Positions 26,490-35,413 of a stretch of 64,000 nucleotides of DNA are shown here, piece after piece. Under the pieces are notes generated by a model that worked only from the letters and a program-made list of their open reading frames with translations, was not told the origin of the DNA and made no database searches. How positions within the stretch are numbered: position 1 is the stretch's first letter; every line of letters begins with the position of its first letter. The stretch covers positions 868,001 to 932,000 of the forward strand of contig CAVQMN010000004.1 in the NCBI GenBank assembly GCA_963713625.1. The letters are read 5' to 3'. The stretch comes from Bog-756 sp963713625 (GTDB lineage: Bacteria > Actinomycetota > Acidimicrobiia > Acidimicrobiales > RAAP-2). A program made the position numbers and the translations under genes.

Positions 26490-27160
26490 ATATCGGTTCC
26501 CTTCGTTGTTGTGACTGCGCTCCCACGGCGGGGCTCGCGAGACTCGGATCTGGACGCTGGTTGCTTTTGTCGTTCGAACTCGATGAGGCGGTCGAGCCAG
26601 GCGATGTCATGCTCGGTGGCCTCGGTGCCGTGCTCCACCAGCGAGCGGGTGTACACGTCGAGGGTGTCGCCCGCGGCCCGGAGGTGATCGCTGGCCAGCC
26701 GCCGGGTCAACTGGGCCCGCCGGCGTTCGAGGAGGGCGAGCCGGGCCTGGGGGGCCAGGTAGCGGGCGAAGGCGAGGCGAAGGCCGAAGCTCCGGGCGTC
26801 GTCGGTTCCGGCCGGCTCGTCGGCGTCGAGCAGCTCCTCGAAGTGCTTGCGGCCCTGTTCGGTGATCCTGTACACCTTGCGTGACCGCTTGGTGCCCCGC
26901 GTGCTGCCGGCCCGACGGGCCCGCAATCCGGCCCGGTCACCGCTCAACGAACCGGTGGGCGGGATGGGCGGGGGGGTGGCGGTGCCGGTCGATTCGGTGA
27001 CGGTGACGGACCCGTTCGACTCCAGCCGGGACAGGGCCGGGTAGAGCGAGCCGAAGGAGATGTTGGCGAACAGGCCCAGCTCGTCACGGAGCCGCCGCCG
27101 AATCTCGTAGCCGTGGAGTTCCTGTTCATGCAGCAGGCCGAGGATGGCCAGGTCGAGCAT
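26486..27160 (-). CDS. PadR family transcriptional regulator of ino1
   Basis: PadR proteins are winged-helix repressors. The 224-residue product has the N-terminal wing pattern LAILGLLHEQELHGYEIRRR and FGSLYPALSRLES, then an Arg-rich linker and a longer C-terminal helical part for dimerisation. ATG 27160 is chosen because GAGGAG lies upstream and the helix-turn-helix then begins at once; the frame stays open to 27274. It overlaps ino1 by four bases. A palindrome 105-126 bp upstream is a plausible operator, so autoregulation of padR-ino1 is inferred. Confidence 0.9.
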   Translation of the reverse strand: MLDLAILGLLHEQELHGYEIRRRLRDELGLFANISFGSLYPALSRLESNGSVTVTESTGTATPPPIPPTGSLSGDRAGLRARRAGSTRGTKRSRKVYRITEQGRKHFEELLDADEPAGTDDARSFGLRLAFARYLAPQARLALLERRRAQLTRRLASDHLRAAGDTLDVYTRSLVEHGTEATEHDIAWLDRLIEFERQKQPASRSESREPRRGSAVTTTKGTDI

Positions 27161-27263
27161 CAGGAGCTCCTCGGCCAGGCTCGGAGGGCGCGGCCGGAGC
27201 TCGGAGAAGAGAGGGGCCGCGCCAGCCCGGCTCGTTCTGTCGATTCCGACTGCATATCGCAGA

Positions 27264-27286
27264 TGATATATCAATTCGATATATCA
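27264..27286. promoter_or_regulatory. AT-rich palindrome, likely PadR operator
   Basis: TGATATATC at 27264-27272 and GATATATCA at 27278-27286 form a near-perfect 23-bp inverted repeat with a five-base centre (AATTC). It is strikingly AT-rich in GC-rich surroundings and lies between padR (minus) and the DUF5318 gene (plus). Binding by the PadR protein is inferred from position and symmetry. Confidence 0.6.
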
Positions 27287-27382
27287 ATCCAATACATCGG
27301 CCGGTACGTGTCCGGCTCGGCCGGGAGGACGGACCATCCCATCACAGTGCCGGATGGCACACGAAGGATTACCCTGGACCCC

Positions 27383-27826
27383 GTGAGCTTCCGATCCGGA
27401 GCACTCGACGGGGTCAAGACCTCTCCCACCGGGGGGCGGGTCGAGTATCTGCTCGCCCGCAACGCGGTCATCCGCGAGTACCGGAAGGGCCGGCTGTCCC
27501 GCCTCGATGTGTGCGACGCCCATCCCGAGCTGCTCCGGGTGGCACGGAATCTGGGCCATCCCACCGGCGAGCAGTGCCCCATCTGCGAGGAGTCGGATCT
27601 GGTCGAGGTGACCTTCGTGTTCGGCTCGCGGCTTCCCCCCGGGGGTCGTTGCGTGGCCACCCAGACCGAGCTCGCCCGCTACTGGCGGCGGAAGGAGCCC
27701 GTGGTCTGCTACGTCATCGAGGTGTGTCCGGAGTGCTCGTGGAACCACCTCACCCGGATGTATCCGGCGGGCGCCGGCGTGGAGGCCGTGGCCCGGAAGC
27801 CGCTCCGGGGTCAGGCCAGCCTGTAG
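27383..27826 (+). CDS. DUF5318 family zinc-ribbon-like protein
   Basis: The 147-residue product matches the actinobacterial DUF5318 family, of unknown function. It has two CxxC pairs (EQCPICEESD and EVCPECSWN) that could bind zinc, and the conserved ARNAVIREYRKGRLSRLDVC and VCYVIEVCPECSWNHL segments. The frame extends upstream to 27113 across the PadR operator, which I reject. GTG 27383 gives the family-size protein. In mycobacteria the same family lies between padR-ino1 and ponA1; here an accessory block follows instead. Confidence 0.8.
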   Translation: MSFRSGALDGVKTSPTGGRVEYLLARNAVIREYRKGRLSRLDVCDAHPELLRVARNLGHPTGEQCPICEESDLVEVTFVFGSRLPPGGRCVATQTELARYWRRKEPVVCYVIEVCPECSWNHLTRMYPAGAGVEAVARKPLRGQASL

Positions 27827-27890
27827 GCGGCCGACCCTTCGCCGGGCCGACGAAGTGGACGAGGTGGTCGAACCCCGGTAGAAGAGGGGA

Positions 27891-28670
27891 ATGATCCTCG
27901 AAGGCAAGACTGTTCTCGTGACCGGCGTGGGAAACGGCCTCGGCCGTGAGTGCGCGGCCAGTGCCCTGCGGGACGGGGCCAACGTGGTCATGGCGGCCCG
28001 CACGGCCGACACCCTGACCGCCATCGCCGGCGAGCTCGACCCGAGCGGCGAGCGTGTCGCCACCCACGCCACCGATATCACCGACGCCGAGTCCTGCGCC
28101 TCGCTGGTCGAGGCGGCCACGGGTCGCTTCGGCTCGGTCGACGCGCTGATCCAGGTGGCGGCCTACGAGAACGTCTGGGGCGGCCTGTACGACCTCAAGT
28201 TCGAAGCGTGGCGCAAGGCATTCGAGACCAACGTCCTCGGAGCCCTCACCGTGATCCGGCCGGTGGCCGAAGCCATGAAGAAGGGCGGGGGTGGGTCGGT
28301 GGTGCTCATCGGCTCCCAGTCGATGTTCCAACCGGCCCTGCCACAGAGCGGCTACGCGGCATCCAAGAGCGCACTGCTCACCGCCATGTACTACCTGGTG
28401 GAGGAGCTCGGACCCGACAACATCCGGCTCAACATGGTGATCCCGTCATGGATGTGGGGCCCGAACGTGGAGATGTACGTCACCGGCACGGCCAACAGCA
28501 CCGGGAGGTCGAAGGACGAGGTCCTCCACGACATCGTCGGCGAGTTCCCGCTGCAGCGCATGACCGAGGACGGTGAGGTGGCCGATGTGGCCGCGTTCTT
28601 CGCCTCGGATCGGGCCAAGGCGGTGACCGGGCAGTACCTGATGGTCAACTCGGGGGAGATGCTCCGATGA
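27891..28670 (+). CDS. SDR family oxidoreductase
   Basis: This is a 259-residue NAD(P)-dependent short-chain dehydrogenase. It has the glycine-rich TGVGNGLGRE, the catalytic Tyr155 and Lys159 in SGYAASK, and Ser142/144 before them. The usual NNAG motif is changed (IQVAAYEN). The end of the frame overlaps the next gene's ATG by four bases, so the two work as a pair. The substrate is not deducible; the neighbours (a DapB-fold dehydrogenase and a SnoaL-like protein) suggest catabolism of a small carbonyl compound. Confidence 0.88.
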   Translation: MILEGKTVLVTGVGNGLGRECAASALRDGANVVMAARTADTLTAIAGELDPSGERVATHATDITDAESCASLVEAATGRFGSVDALIQVAAYENVWGGLYDLKFEAWRKAFETNVLGALTVIRPVAEAMKKGGGGSVVLIGSQSMFQPALPQSGYAASKSALLTAMYYLVEELGPDNIRLNMVIPSWMWGPNVEMYVTGTANSTGRSKDEVLHDIVGEFPLQRMTEDGEVADVAAFFASDRAKAVTGQYLMVNSGEMLR

Positions 28671-29746
28671 GGGGCCCGGTCAAGCGGGTCGTCATCTGGG
28701 GAACCGGGTTCGTGGGGAAGATGGTCATCCCCGAGGTCCTGCGCCATCCTGCCTTCGAACTGGTCGGGGTCGGTGTGAGTAATCAGGAGAAGGCGGGCGT
28801 CGACGTCGGTGAAATCTGCGGGATCGGCCGGGTGGGCCTGGCGGCCACGACCGAGATCGACCACCTGATCGCCCTCCGGCCGGACGCCCTCGTCCATTTC
28901 GGGCCGACCGCGGCCCATGCCGACGACAACATCCGGGACATCGGCGCCTTCTTGGAGGCCGGCATCGATGTGTGCTCGACGGCCATGACCCCGTGGGTGT
29001 GGCCGACCATGGCCCTCAACCCACCGAGCTGGACCGAGCCCATCGCCGAGGCGTGCCGGGTCGGTGGTGCGTCCTGCTTCACCACAGGCATCGACCCGGG
29101 GTTCGCCAATGATCTGTTCCCGATGACCCTCATGGGGCTGTGCAGCGAGGTGCGTCAGGTGCGGGCGCTCGAGATCCTCGACTACATCAACTACGAGGGC
29201 GACTACGAAGACGAGATGGGGATCGGCCGGCCCGCGGAGTTCGTCCCGCTGCTCGAGCACACCGACATCCTGGTCATGTCCTGGGGTGCCACCGTTCCCA
29301 TGATGGCCCACGCCGTGGGGGTCGAGCTCGACGAGATCACCACCACCTGGGAGAAGTGGGTCACCGACACGTCCATCACCACGGCCAAGGGTGTGATCAA
29401 TCCGGGAGAGGTGGCGGCCATCCGGTTCACCATCAACGGGATCTACAAGGGTGAGCCCCGCATCTGCCTCGAACACGTCAACCGTGTGGGCAACGACGCG
29501 GCGCCGGACTGGCCGCGCGGCAACAAGAACGACGTCTACCGGGTCGAGATCGAGGGGACACCCTCGATCGAGCAGGAGACCGCCTTCCGGTTCACCGACG
29601 GCAGCGGCCGGGACGCCGCCGCCGCCGGCTGCCTGGCCACCGGCCTCCGGGCCCTCAACGCCGTGCCGGCGGTGAACCTTCTGCCGGCCGGTTGGGTGAC
29701 GGCGCTCGATCTGCCGCTCATCCCCGGCGTGGGTACGATCCGATGA
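28667..29746 (+). CDS. NAD(P)-dependent dehydrogenase with DapB-like N-terminal domain
   Basis: The 359-residue protein begins KRVVIWGTGFVGKMVIPEVL, a Rossmann nucleotide-binding start of the dihydrodipicolinate reductase N-terminal type, and matches a group of uncharacterised actinobacterial dehydrogenases. It is too long for DapB itself and lacks its signature histidine motif, so a role in lysine synthesis is unlikely. It overlaps the SDR gene by four bases. Amine or oxoacid substrates are possible. Confidence 0.75.
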   Translation: MRGPVKRVVIWGTGFVGKMVIPEVLRHPAFELVGVGVSNQEKAGVDVGEICGIGRVGLAATTEIDHLIALRPDALVHFGPTAAHADDNIRDIGAFLEAGIDVCSTAMTPWVWPTMALNPPSWTEPIAEACRVGGASCFTTGIDPGFANDLFPMTLMGLCSEVRQVRALEILDYINYEGDYEDEMGIGRPAEFVPLLEHTDILVMSWGATVPMMAHAVGVELDEITTTWEKWVTDTSITTAKGVINPGEVAAIRFTINGIYKGEPRICLEHVNRVGNDAAPDWPRGNKNDVYRVEIEGTPSIEQETAFRFTDGSGRDAAAAGCLATGLRALNAVPAVNLLPAGWVTALDLPLIPGVGTIR

Positions 29747-29837
29747 CCGTGTCCCCACCTGCCTCCGGCTGGAGCTCAGCGGGGGACCGGGACCACAACC
29801 CGCAGATCGCGGGGCATCAGCAGACGGGGGACCAACG

Positions 29838-30329
29838 ATGACGCCGGACGACCTGGTCGAGATCGAAATGATCAAACGGTTGAAGTACCGCTACCTCCGG
29901 TGCCTGGACCAGAAGCTGTGGGACGAGATCGAAACCTGCTTCACCCCGGACGCCACCGCCCGTTACGGCGGGGGCCTCTACGAATTCGACGGCCGAGACG
30001 CCATCATGGAGTTCCTCCGGACCTCGATGGGGGCCACCACCATGCTCAGCAGCCACCGGTGCCACCATCCCGAGATCGATCTGACCGGCCCGGGTGCGGC
30101 CACCGGCGTCTGGGCCCTCGAGGACGTGGTGATCCTGACCGACCTGGGCCTCAACGTGCAGGGCGCCGCCTTCTACACCGACCATTACGTCAAAGAAGGT
30201 GACGCCTGGCTCATCGCCCACACCGGTTACCGCCGCAGCTACGAGGAGTTGATGCCGAGGTCGGCGATTGCCGGCCTCAAACTGACCGCGGACTGGTGGG
30301 CCACCGACGGGCGGTCGACCCTGGGTTGA
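29838..30329 (+). CDS. SnoaL-like (NTF2-fold) protein
   Basis: The 163-residue product has the NTF2/SnoaL fold pattern: an N-terminal helix pair (EIEMIKRLKYRYLRCLDQKL), CFTPDATARYG, DGRDAIMEFLR, the HRCHHPEIDL strand and the DAWLIAHTGYRR strand. Such proteins are isomerases, hydratases or dehydratases of polyketides and steroids, or have no known activity. It is 91 bp after the dehydrogenase gene on the same strand and so probably in the same unit. Confidence 0.8.
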   Translation: MTPDDLVEIEMIKRLKYRYLRCLDQKLWDEIETCFTPDATARYGGGLYEFDGRDAIMEFLRTSMGATTMLSSHRCHHPEIDLTGPGAATGVWALEDVVILTDLGLNVQGAAFYTDHYVKEGDAWLIAHTGYRRSYEELMPRSAIAGLKLTADWWATDGRSTLG

Positions 30330-30409
30330 GTGGCCACGCCGGCACGGCCGCACGGCCACGCCGGCGGGTCGAACGGCCGGCGGGCGGAAGTGGCCTGGGG
30401 CAGTCGGGC

Positions 30410-31165
30410 TCAGGCTACCGTGGCGCCGTCGATGAGGATGTCCGCGCCGTTCATGTGGGACGCCTCGTCGGAGGCGACGTAGGCGATGGCCGCAGCGATC
30501 CCTTCGGGGGTACCGAAGGCGCCGATCGGGGTCACCCGGTTCAAGAGCTTGATGTCGGCCCCCTCGGGAAGGTGGAACGCAGCGGTGATCGGCGTGTCGA
30601 TGGCCCCCGGACTGATGCTGTTCACCCGCAGGCCGGCTCCGGCGTACTCCACGGCCAGCGCCCGGGTGAAGGCGAGCACCCCACCTTTGGACGCGGCGTA
30701 GGCCGCGGCCCACGGCTGGCCCTTGTGGGCGGCCGTGGAGGCCAGGTTCACGATGTTCCCGCCCCTGGGCAGGAGGTGGGGGAGCGCTTGTCGGCACACG
30801 AGGAAGGTGCCGGTCAGGTTGATGGCCAGCAACCGGGTCCACTCGTCGAGGGACTGCTCGTGGGTGTGTGAAAAAGAGAGCACGCCGGCCACGTTGACCA
30901 CGATGTCGAGGGTGCCCAGCCGGTCGACCGACTCGGCCACCAGCCGCTCGACGCCGTCCTCGGAGCCGACGTCGCCGACCAGGGTGGACACGGAGCCAAG
31001 GAGGCCACCCGTCTCGTCGGCCAATTCGGACAGCAGTTCGGCGTTGACGTCGACGGCCACGACCGCTGCCCCTTCTGTGGCCAGCCGGACGGCCGTGGCC
31101 CGTCCGATGCCCGATGCTCCGCCGGTCACGAGGGCGGTCCGACCACTGAATCGTTCTGGAGCCAT
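30410..31165 (-). CDS. SDR family oxidoreductase
   Basis: A 251-residue classical SDR with the nucleotide-binding TGGASGIGRA, Ser143, Tyr156 and Lys160 (YAASK), NVAG and the ISPGAIDTPIT tail region. It is on the opposite strand to its neighbours and lies between the SnoaL-like gene and a divergent MFS transporter gene (starts about 127 bp apart). The substrate is unknown. Confidence 0.9.
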   Translation of the reverse strand: MAPERFSGRTALVTGGASGIGRATAVRLATEGAAVVAVDVNAELLSELADETGGLLGSVSTLVGDVGSEDGVERLVAESVDRLGTLDIVVNVAGVLSFSHTHEQSLDEWTRLLAINLTGTFLVCRQALPHLLPRGGNIVNLASTAAHKGQPWAAAYAASKGGVLAFTRALAVEYAGAGLRVNSISPGAIDTPITAAFHLPEGADIKLLNRVTPIGAFGTPEGIAAAIAYVASDEASHMNGADILIDGATVA

Positions 31166-31291
31166 GGCCAGACTGTAGGTCCTCGGCTGCGGCGCCCCCG
31201 TGGCCTGGCCTTCCCCCGTGCTCGGAGCCGGTCACGTTAACCTGACCGCCGGGGACGACCGGCAACGACCACGACTCGGGAGAGGGTGCCG

Positions 31292-32851
31292 ATGGCCAGC
31301 ACGATGTCAACCGGGGGCCGCTCGAAGAACCTTGTCCTGGCGGCGATGATCTTCGCCGTCTCGATGACTTTCATCGACCAGACCATTGTCTCCATCGCCG
31401 TGCCCGAGATCCAAAAGGAGCTCGGCCTGAGCAGCACCGGGGTGCAGTGGGCGGTCAACGCCTATCTGCTCTCGCTGGCCGCGCTCTTCGCCTTCGGCGG
31501 CCGCCTGGCCGACACCGTGGGTCACAAGAAGATGGTCGTCCTCGGCGTCATCATCTTCGCCCTGGCCTCAACGATGTGCGGGCTCACCCCGAAGGGGAGC
31601 CTGGCCGAGGCGTGGATCGTCACCTTCCGGGTCATCCAGGGTGCCGGCGGGGCCATCATGTTCCCCGCCGCCCTGGCCATCGTGGTGCAGACCTTCGCCC
31701 TCCACGAGCGGGGGAAAGCCCTGGCCGCGTTCTTCGGAATCGCCGGCGGCCTCACCGCGGTCGGCCCCATCCTCGGTGGTTATCTGACCGAGTGGACGTG
31801 GCGGGCCATCTTCTGGGTCAACGTGCCGGTGGCCATCATCGCCCTGGTGCTGATCGCCGTGGCCAGGCCCACCACCTCGTACCAGGCGGCCCGGATGGAC
31901 TATCGGGGCCTGGTGCTCATCGCCGCCGGTGTGGGGCTCAGCGTCTTCGGGTTCCAGCAGTCGACCATCTGGGGATGGAGTAACCCGGGAATCGGCCTGT
32001 GCATCGCCGGTGGTCTGGTGCTGCTGGTCGTCTTCTACTTCGTCGAACTTCGTACCGAGTCGCCGCTCATGCAGGTGCGCATCTTCAGGATCCGGGAGTT
32101 CTTCATCGAGAACCTCGTGCTCGGGATCTCCATGCTGGCGTTCATCCCGGTGTTCTTCTTCGCCAGCGAGTACGCCCAGATCTCTCTGGCCAAGTCGGCT
32201 TCCGAAGCCGGGCTCTTCCTCCTCTACTTCTTCATCGGCTTCGTCATCGCCGCGCAGATCGGTGGGCGCATGCTGGACAGGGGTGGGGCCAAACGCCCGG
32301 TGGTACTGGGCTGCGCCCTGGCCGCCGTCGGCTTCGCCCTGTGGGCCGGCAAGGTCACACAGCTCAGTTTCGGGACCCAGCAGTGGTACATCATCCTGGC
32401 CGGTGCGGGCATGGGCCTGATGCTGGGTCCGGCCAGTACCGACGCCGTCAACAGGGCGTCCCGCCTCTCGTACGGGGAGGCGACCGGCATCACCCAGACC
32501 GTCCGCAACTACGCGGCCAGTCTGGGCCTGGCCATTCTGGGCACGGTCCTGGTCTCCCAGATGCGGTCACACGTCACCGCCTCCCTGGTGTCCCAGGGGG
32601 TGCCCGCGGGCACGGCGGCCAAGGACGCCACCACCATCTCGCAGGCCCAGGGCGGGAACGGGAGCGTGCAGTCCATCCCCCACTTCGTGCGCCTCGACTT
32701 CGCCTATGCCACCCGCAGCGTCCTCATCGGGATGGCCGTGGCCATGGCCGCCGCGGCCGTCGTCGGCCTGATCGGGCTCAGACCCGGCCGCCAGCAGGAT
32801 CCCGAAGGTGCCGACGTGGCCGACCTCGAGGGGCAGTCCGACCCGGCCTGA
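31292..32851 (+). CDS. MFS transporter, DHA2 (EmrB/QacA) type
   Basis: A 519-residue drug:proton antiporter-like protein. It has 14 predicted membrane helices and the family motifs IDQTIVSIAVPEI in helix 1, WAVNAYLLSLAALFAFGGRLAD (the loop 2-3 motif) and GPILGGYLTE. The C-terminus is a hydrophilic Asp/Gly tail. ATG 31292 is preferred over GTG 31286 because AGAGG lies at the right distance. The exported compound cannot be told from sequence. It is divergent from the SDR gene. Confidence 0.88.
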   Translation: MASTMSTGGRSKNLVLAAMIFAVSMTFIDQTIVSIAVPEIQKELGLSSTGVQWAVNAYLLSLAALFAFGGRLADTVGHKKMVVLGVIIFALASTMCGLTPKGSLAEAWIVTFRVIQGAGGAIMFPAALAIVVQTFALHERGKALAAFFGIAGGLTAVGPILGGYLTEWTWRAIFWVNVPVAIIALVLIAVARPTTSYQAARMDYRGLVLIAAGVGLSVFGFQQSTIWGWSNPGIGLCIAGGLVLLVVFYFVELRTESPLMQVRIFRIREFFIENLVLGISMLAFIPVFFFASEYAQISLAKSASEAGLFLLYFFIGFVIAAQIGGRMLDRGGAKRPVVLGCALAAVGFALWAGKVTQLSFGTQQWYIILAGAGMGLMLGPASTDAVNRASRLSYGEATGITQTVRNYAASLGLAILGTVLVSQMRSHVTASLVSQGVPAGTAAKDATTISQAQGGNGSVQSIPHFVRLDFAYATRSVLIGMAVAMAAAAVVGLIGLRPGRQQDPEGADVADLEGQSDPA

Positions 32852-33029
32852 TCTCCGAGCGGACATCCTTTGGCGCGACCGGGCCCCCGGCCATTCGCCC
32901 ATTCCCATGGGGACGGCCCGCGCACTAGCCTGGAGTCGTAGTCCGTAGTGCTCCGTGGTGGTCGTCCCGGCCACCATCCATGCCGCCGGCAGCCTTCCGG
33001 GCGCTGGACGGCCGATCAGGAGGATTGCC

Positions 33030-33845
33030 ATGCCCGACTCCCGGCCTGGGCCGGTCACCGTGCCTGCGGTGCGAAACGCCAAACGACGCGACGGCCACCC
33101 GCCCCTGGTGATGGTCACTGCCTACGACACTCCCGGGGCCCGGATCGCCGATGCCGCCGGGGTGGACCTGATTCTGGTCGGTGACTCGGTGGCCACCACC
33201 GTGCTGGGATACGAGGACACCCTGCAGGTGACGGTGGAGGACATGGCCCACCACACCGCGGCGGTGGCCAGGGCCAAGCCGAAGCCGATGATCGTGGCCG
33301 ATCTGCCGTGGATGAGCTACCACCTCGATCCGGTCGACACCGTCCGCAACGGGGCCCTCCTCATCCGGGCCGGCGCCCAGGCGGTGAAGCTGGAAGGAGG
33401 GGTCAACCGGGTGCAGATGATCGAGGCGCTGGTCGCCGCCGAAATTCCGGTGATGGGCCATCTCGGCCTCACCCCGCAGTCGATCAACGCCATGGGCGGC
33501 TACCGGGTCCAGGGTCGCGATGACGCGGCGGCCCTGGGTCTGAGTCTGGCGGCCAAGGCCATCTCGGCGGCCGGTTGCTTCGCCGTGGTCATCGAAGGGG
33601 TCCCCGAAAAGGTGGGCGCAGCCATCACCGAGTCGTTGGACGTGCCCACCATCGGTATCGGGGCGGGACCGGACTGTGACGGGCAGGTCCTGGTCTTCCA
33701 TGACCTGCTCGGCTTCACCGCCTCGGTGCCCAAGTTCGTGCGACGGTATGCGCAGCTGGAAGAGGCGGCAGTGGCCGGGGTGGCCGCCTATGCGGCCGAT
33801 GTGCGCTCGGGAGCGTTTCCCGCCGATGCCGAGGTCTACCACTGA
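33030..33845 (+). CDS. panB: 3-methyl-2-oxobutanoate hydroxymethyltransferase (pantothenate synthesis)
   Basis: PanB makes ketopantoate from alpha-ketoisovalerate with methylene-tetrahydrofolate. The 271-residue product has LVMVTAYDTPGARIADAAG, the metal and substrate segment VGDSVATTVLGYEDTL, GHLGLTPQS and the closing AAAYAADVRSGAFPADAEVYH. ATG 33030 is chosen because AGGAGG precedes it; the upstream continuation is not PanB-like. No other pantothenate gene is nearby. Confidence 0.95.
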   Translation: MPDSRPGPVTVPAVRNAKRRDGHPPLVMVTAYDTPGARIADAAGVDLILVGDSVATTVLGYEDTLQVTVEDMAHHTAAVARAKPKPMIVADLPWMSYHLDPVDTVRNGALLIRAGAQAVKLEGGVNRVQMIEALVAAEIPVMGHLGLTPQSINAMGGYRVQGRDDAAALGLSLAAKAISAAGCFAVVIEGVPEKVGAAITESLDVPTIGIGAGPDCDGQVLVFHDLLGFTASVPKFVRRYAQLEEAAVAGVAAYAADVRSGAFPADAEVYH

Positions 33846-34025
33846 CCGTTCGTGCCGTTCGTGCCGTTTGGCCGGTCCGGCGGGGCCGGTGCCGGGGCGT
33901 CGTGGTTTGCCGGTAGGGTAGAGCCCTTGTCCGGGCCACCTGTGGGTGGCCAATCAGTTCCGACCTGCCCCACGCCGTGGGGCTCGGGTGCTCCGGTATC
34001 CGATCCAGAGGGAGGTGAGCCGCCG
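33846..34025 (+). promoter_or_regulatory. Leader region of the rpsF operon
   Basis: The 180 bp between panB and rpsF starts with CCGTTCGTG repeated twice (33846-33863). A TAGGGT at 33914-33919 resembles a -10 element, without a clear -35. In other bacteria the rpsF leader can bind S6:S18 for feedback; I see no proof of that structure here. A ribosome-binding site GGGAGGTGAG lies before ATG 34026. Confidence 0.35.
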
Positions 34026-34370
34026 ATGCGGCCATACGAAGCGATGGTTATTTTCGATACCGGTGCCGATGAGGCGGCGGTGAACGGGGTGCTCGACCGG
34101 GGCGTGGAGGCTCTGAAGGCCAAGGGCGGAAACGTGGGCCGGGTCGAGCGATGGGGTCGGCGCACCTTCGCCTACGAGCTCCAGCACAAGCGCGAGGGCT
34201 ACTACGTCGTCATCGAGCTGACGGCCGAGCCGCCGGCGGTGGCCGACATGGAGCGGGTGTTCGTGCTGGCCGACGAGGTATTGCGCCACAAGGTCATGCG
34301 GATTCCCGACAAAGTGGCGGGACGGCGTGCGGCGGCCGCAGCCGCACCGGCAACCAGTGGGGAGGGCTGA
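34026..34370 (+). CDS. rpsF: 30S ribosomal protein bS6
   Basis: The 114-residue product is bS6, which binds 16S rRNA with bS18. Seen: MRPYEAMVIFDTGADEAAVN, GRVERWGRRTFAYELQHKREG and the C-terminal RHKVMRIPDK. An Ala-rich tail adds a little length. A longer upstream frame (from 33852) covers the leader and is rejected. It is the first gene of rpsF-ssb-rpsR-rplI. Confidence 0.96.
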   Translation: MRPYEAMVIFDTGADEAAVNGVLDRGVEALKAKGGNVGRVERWGRRTFAYELQHKREGYYVVIELTAEPPAVADMERVFVLADEVLRHKVMRIPDKVAGRRAAAAAAPATSGEG

Positions 34371-34372
34371 TC

Positions 34373-34852
34373 ATGGCCAATGGAAACGTCGTGACGCTGG
34401 TGGGCAACATCACCCGCGATCCGGAGCTTCGCTTCACCAATACGGGACAGGCCACATCGAGCTTCGGTCTGGCCGTCAACCGTCGGTGGCAGAACCGGCA
34501 GACCCAGGAGTGGGAAGAGGCCACCTCCTTCTTCGACATCGTGTGCTGGCGTGAGATGGCGGAGAACGCCGCCGAGAGCCTCAGCCGGGGGTCCCGGGTG
34601 ATCGTGACCGGTCGTCTCGAACAGCGCAGCTGGGAGACGCCGGACGGCGACAAGCGGTCGAAGGTGGAAGTGGTGGCCGACGAGATCGGCCCGAGCATCC
34701 GCTGGGCCACCGCCCAGGTGACCAAGAACGAACGCCGTGGTCCAGGTGAAGGCGGGCCCGGCGCGGGCCCGGCCGGTGGCAGCGGTGGGGCGGCGGGACG
34801 ACCCGCGGCCAGTGAGCCCCAGGGATACGGATACAGCGAGGAGCCTTTCTAG
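34373..34852 (+). CDS. ssb: Single-stranded DNA-binding protein
   Basis: SSB protects single-stranded DNA at forks. The 159-residue protein has the OB fold (NVVTLVGNITRDPELRFTNT, ATSSFGLAVNRRW, FFDIVCWREMAENAAESL, GRLEQRSWETPDG) and a Gly-rich linker ending in an acidic tip (GYSEEPF) typical of SSB partner binding. ATG 34373 comes two bases after the rpsF stop with a GGGGAGG ribosome-binding site. Its operon position is standard. Confidence 0.96.
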   Translation: MANGNVVTLVGNITRDPELRFTNTGQATSSFGLAVNRRWQNRQTQEWEEATSFFDIVCWREMAENAAESLSRGSRVIVTGRLEQRSWETPDGDKRSKVEVVADEIGPSIRWATAQVTKNERRGPGEGGPGAGPAGGSGGAAGRPAASEPQGYGYSEEPF

Positions 34853-34854
34853 TC

Positions 34855-35412
34855 ATGGCACGCAACAACGATCGTGGAGGTACCACCCGTCGTTCCCCCA
34901 AGGACACCGGGCGACGAATCAAGAAGAAGCCCTGTGCCCTGTGCAAGGACCGGGTGGAGTGGGTCGACTACAAGGATGTCGGGATGCTCCGCAAGTACAT
35001 GAGCGACCGCGGCAAGATCAGGGCTCGCCGTGTGTCGGGCAACTGCACCCAGCATCAGCGCGACGTGGCCATCGCCATCAAGACCGCCCGTGAGCTGGTA
35101 CTGCTTCCCTACACCCAGCGCACCACCACCGAGCGGCCCGGCGGCCGCGGCGGCGGTCGCGGTGGGCGCGAGGGCGGTGGCTATTCGGGTCAGGGCGGTT
35201 CCGGCGGTCGCCGACCCCGCGAGGAAGAGCGGTCGCTCTCTGCCGACGCGGCATCGTCGGCCGTCGCCGACACGCCGGCGGCGGTGGTCGATGTGGCCGA
35301 CGCCCCCGGTACCGAGGTGATCGAAGATGTGCTCGAGGTCACCGGGACCGGAGACGGCAGCCTCACCGAGGTCGTCGTCGACGAGGTTGTCCCAGAAGGC
35401 GGCGAGGGCTGA
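34855..35412 (+). CDS. rpsR: 30S ribosomal protein bS18 with a long C-terminal extension
   Basis: The first 90 residues are bS18, including a zinc-type site (Cys27, Cys30, Cys64, His67 in KKPCALCKDR and GNCTQHQR) and the rRNA-binding RARRVSGNCTQHQRDVAIAI. bS18 normally ends near residue 85. Here the frame continues to residue 185 as a Gly/Arg-rich block (GGRGGGRGGREGGGY) and then an acidic Asp/Val/Glu-rich block ending VPEGGEG. It overlaps nothing and leads straight into rplI. The extension is probably real, since the frame is open and the next ATG follows at once, but its role is unknown. Confidence 0.92.
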   Translation: MARNNDRGGTTRRSPKDTGRRIKKKPCALCKDRVEWVDYKDVGMLRKYMSDRGKIRARRVSGNCTQHQRDVAIAIKTARELVLLPYTQRTTTERPGGRGGGRGGREGGGYSGQGGSGGRRPREEERSLSADAASSAVADTPAAVVDVADAPGTEVIEDVLEVTGTGDGSLTEVVVDEVVPEGGEG

Positions 35413-35413
35413 G

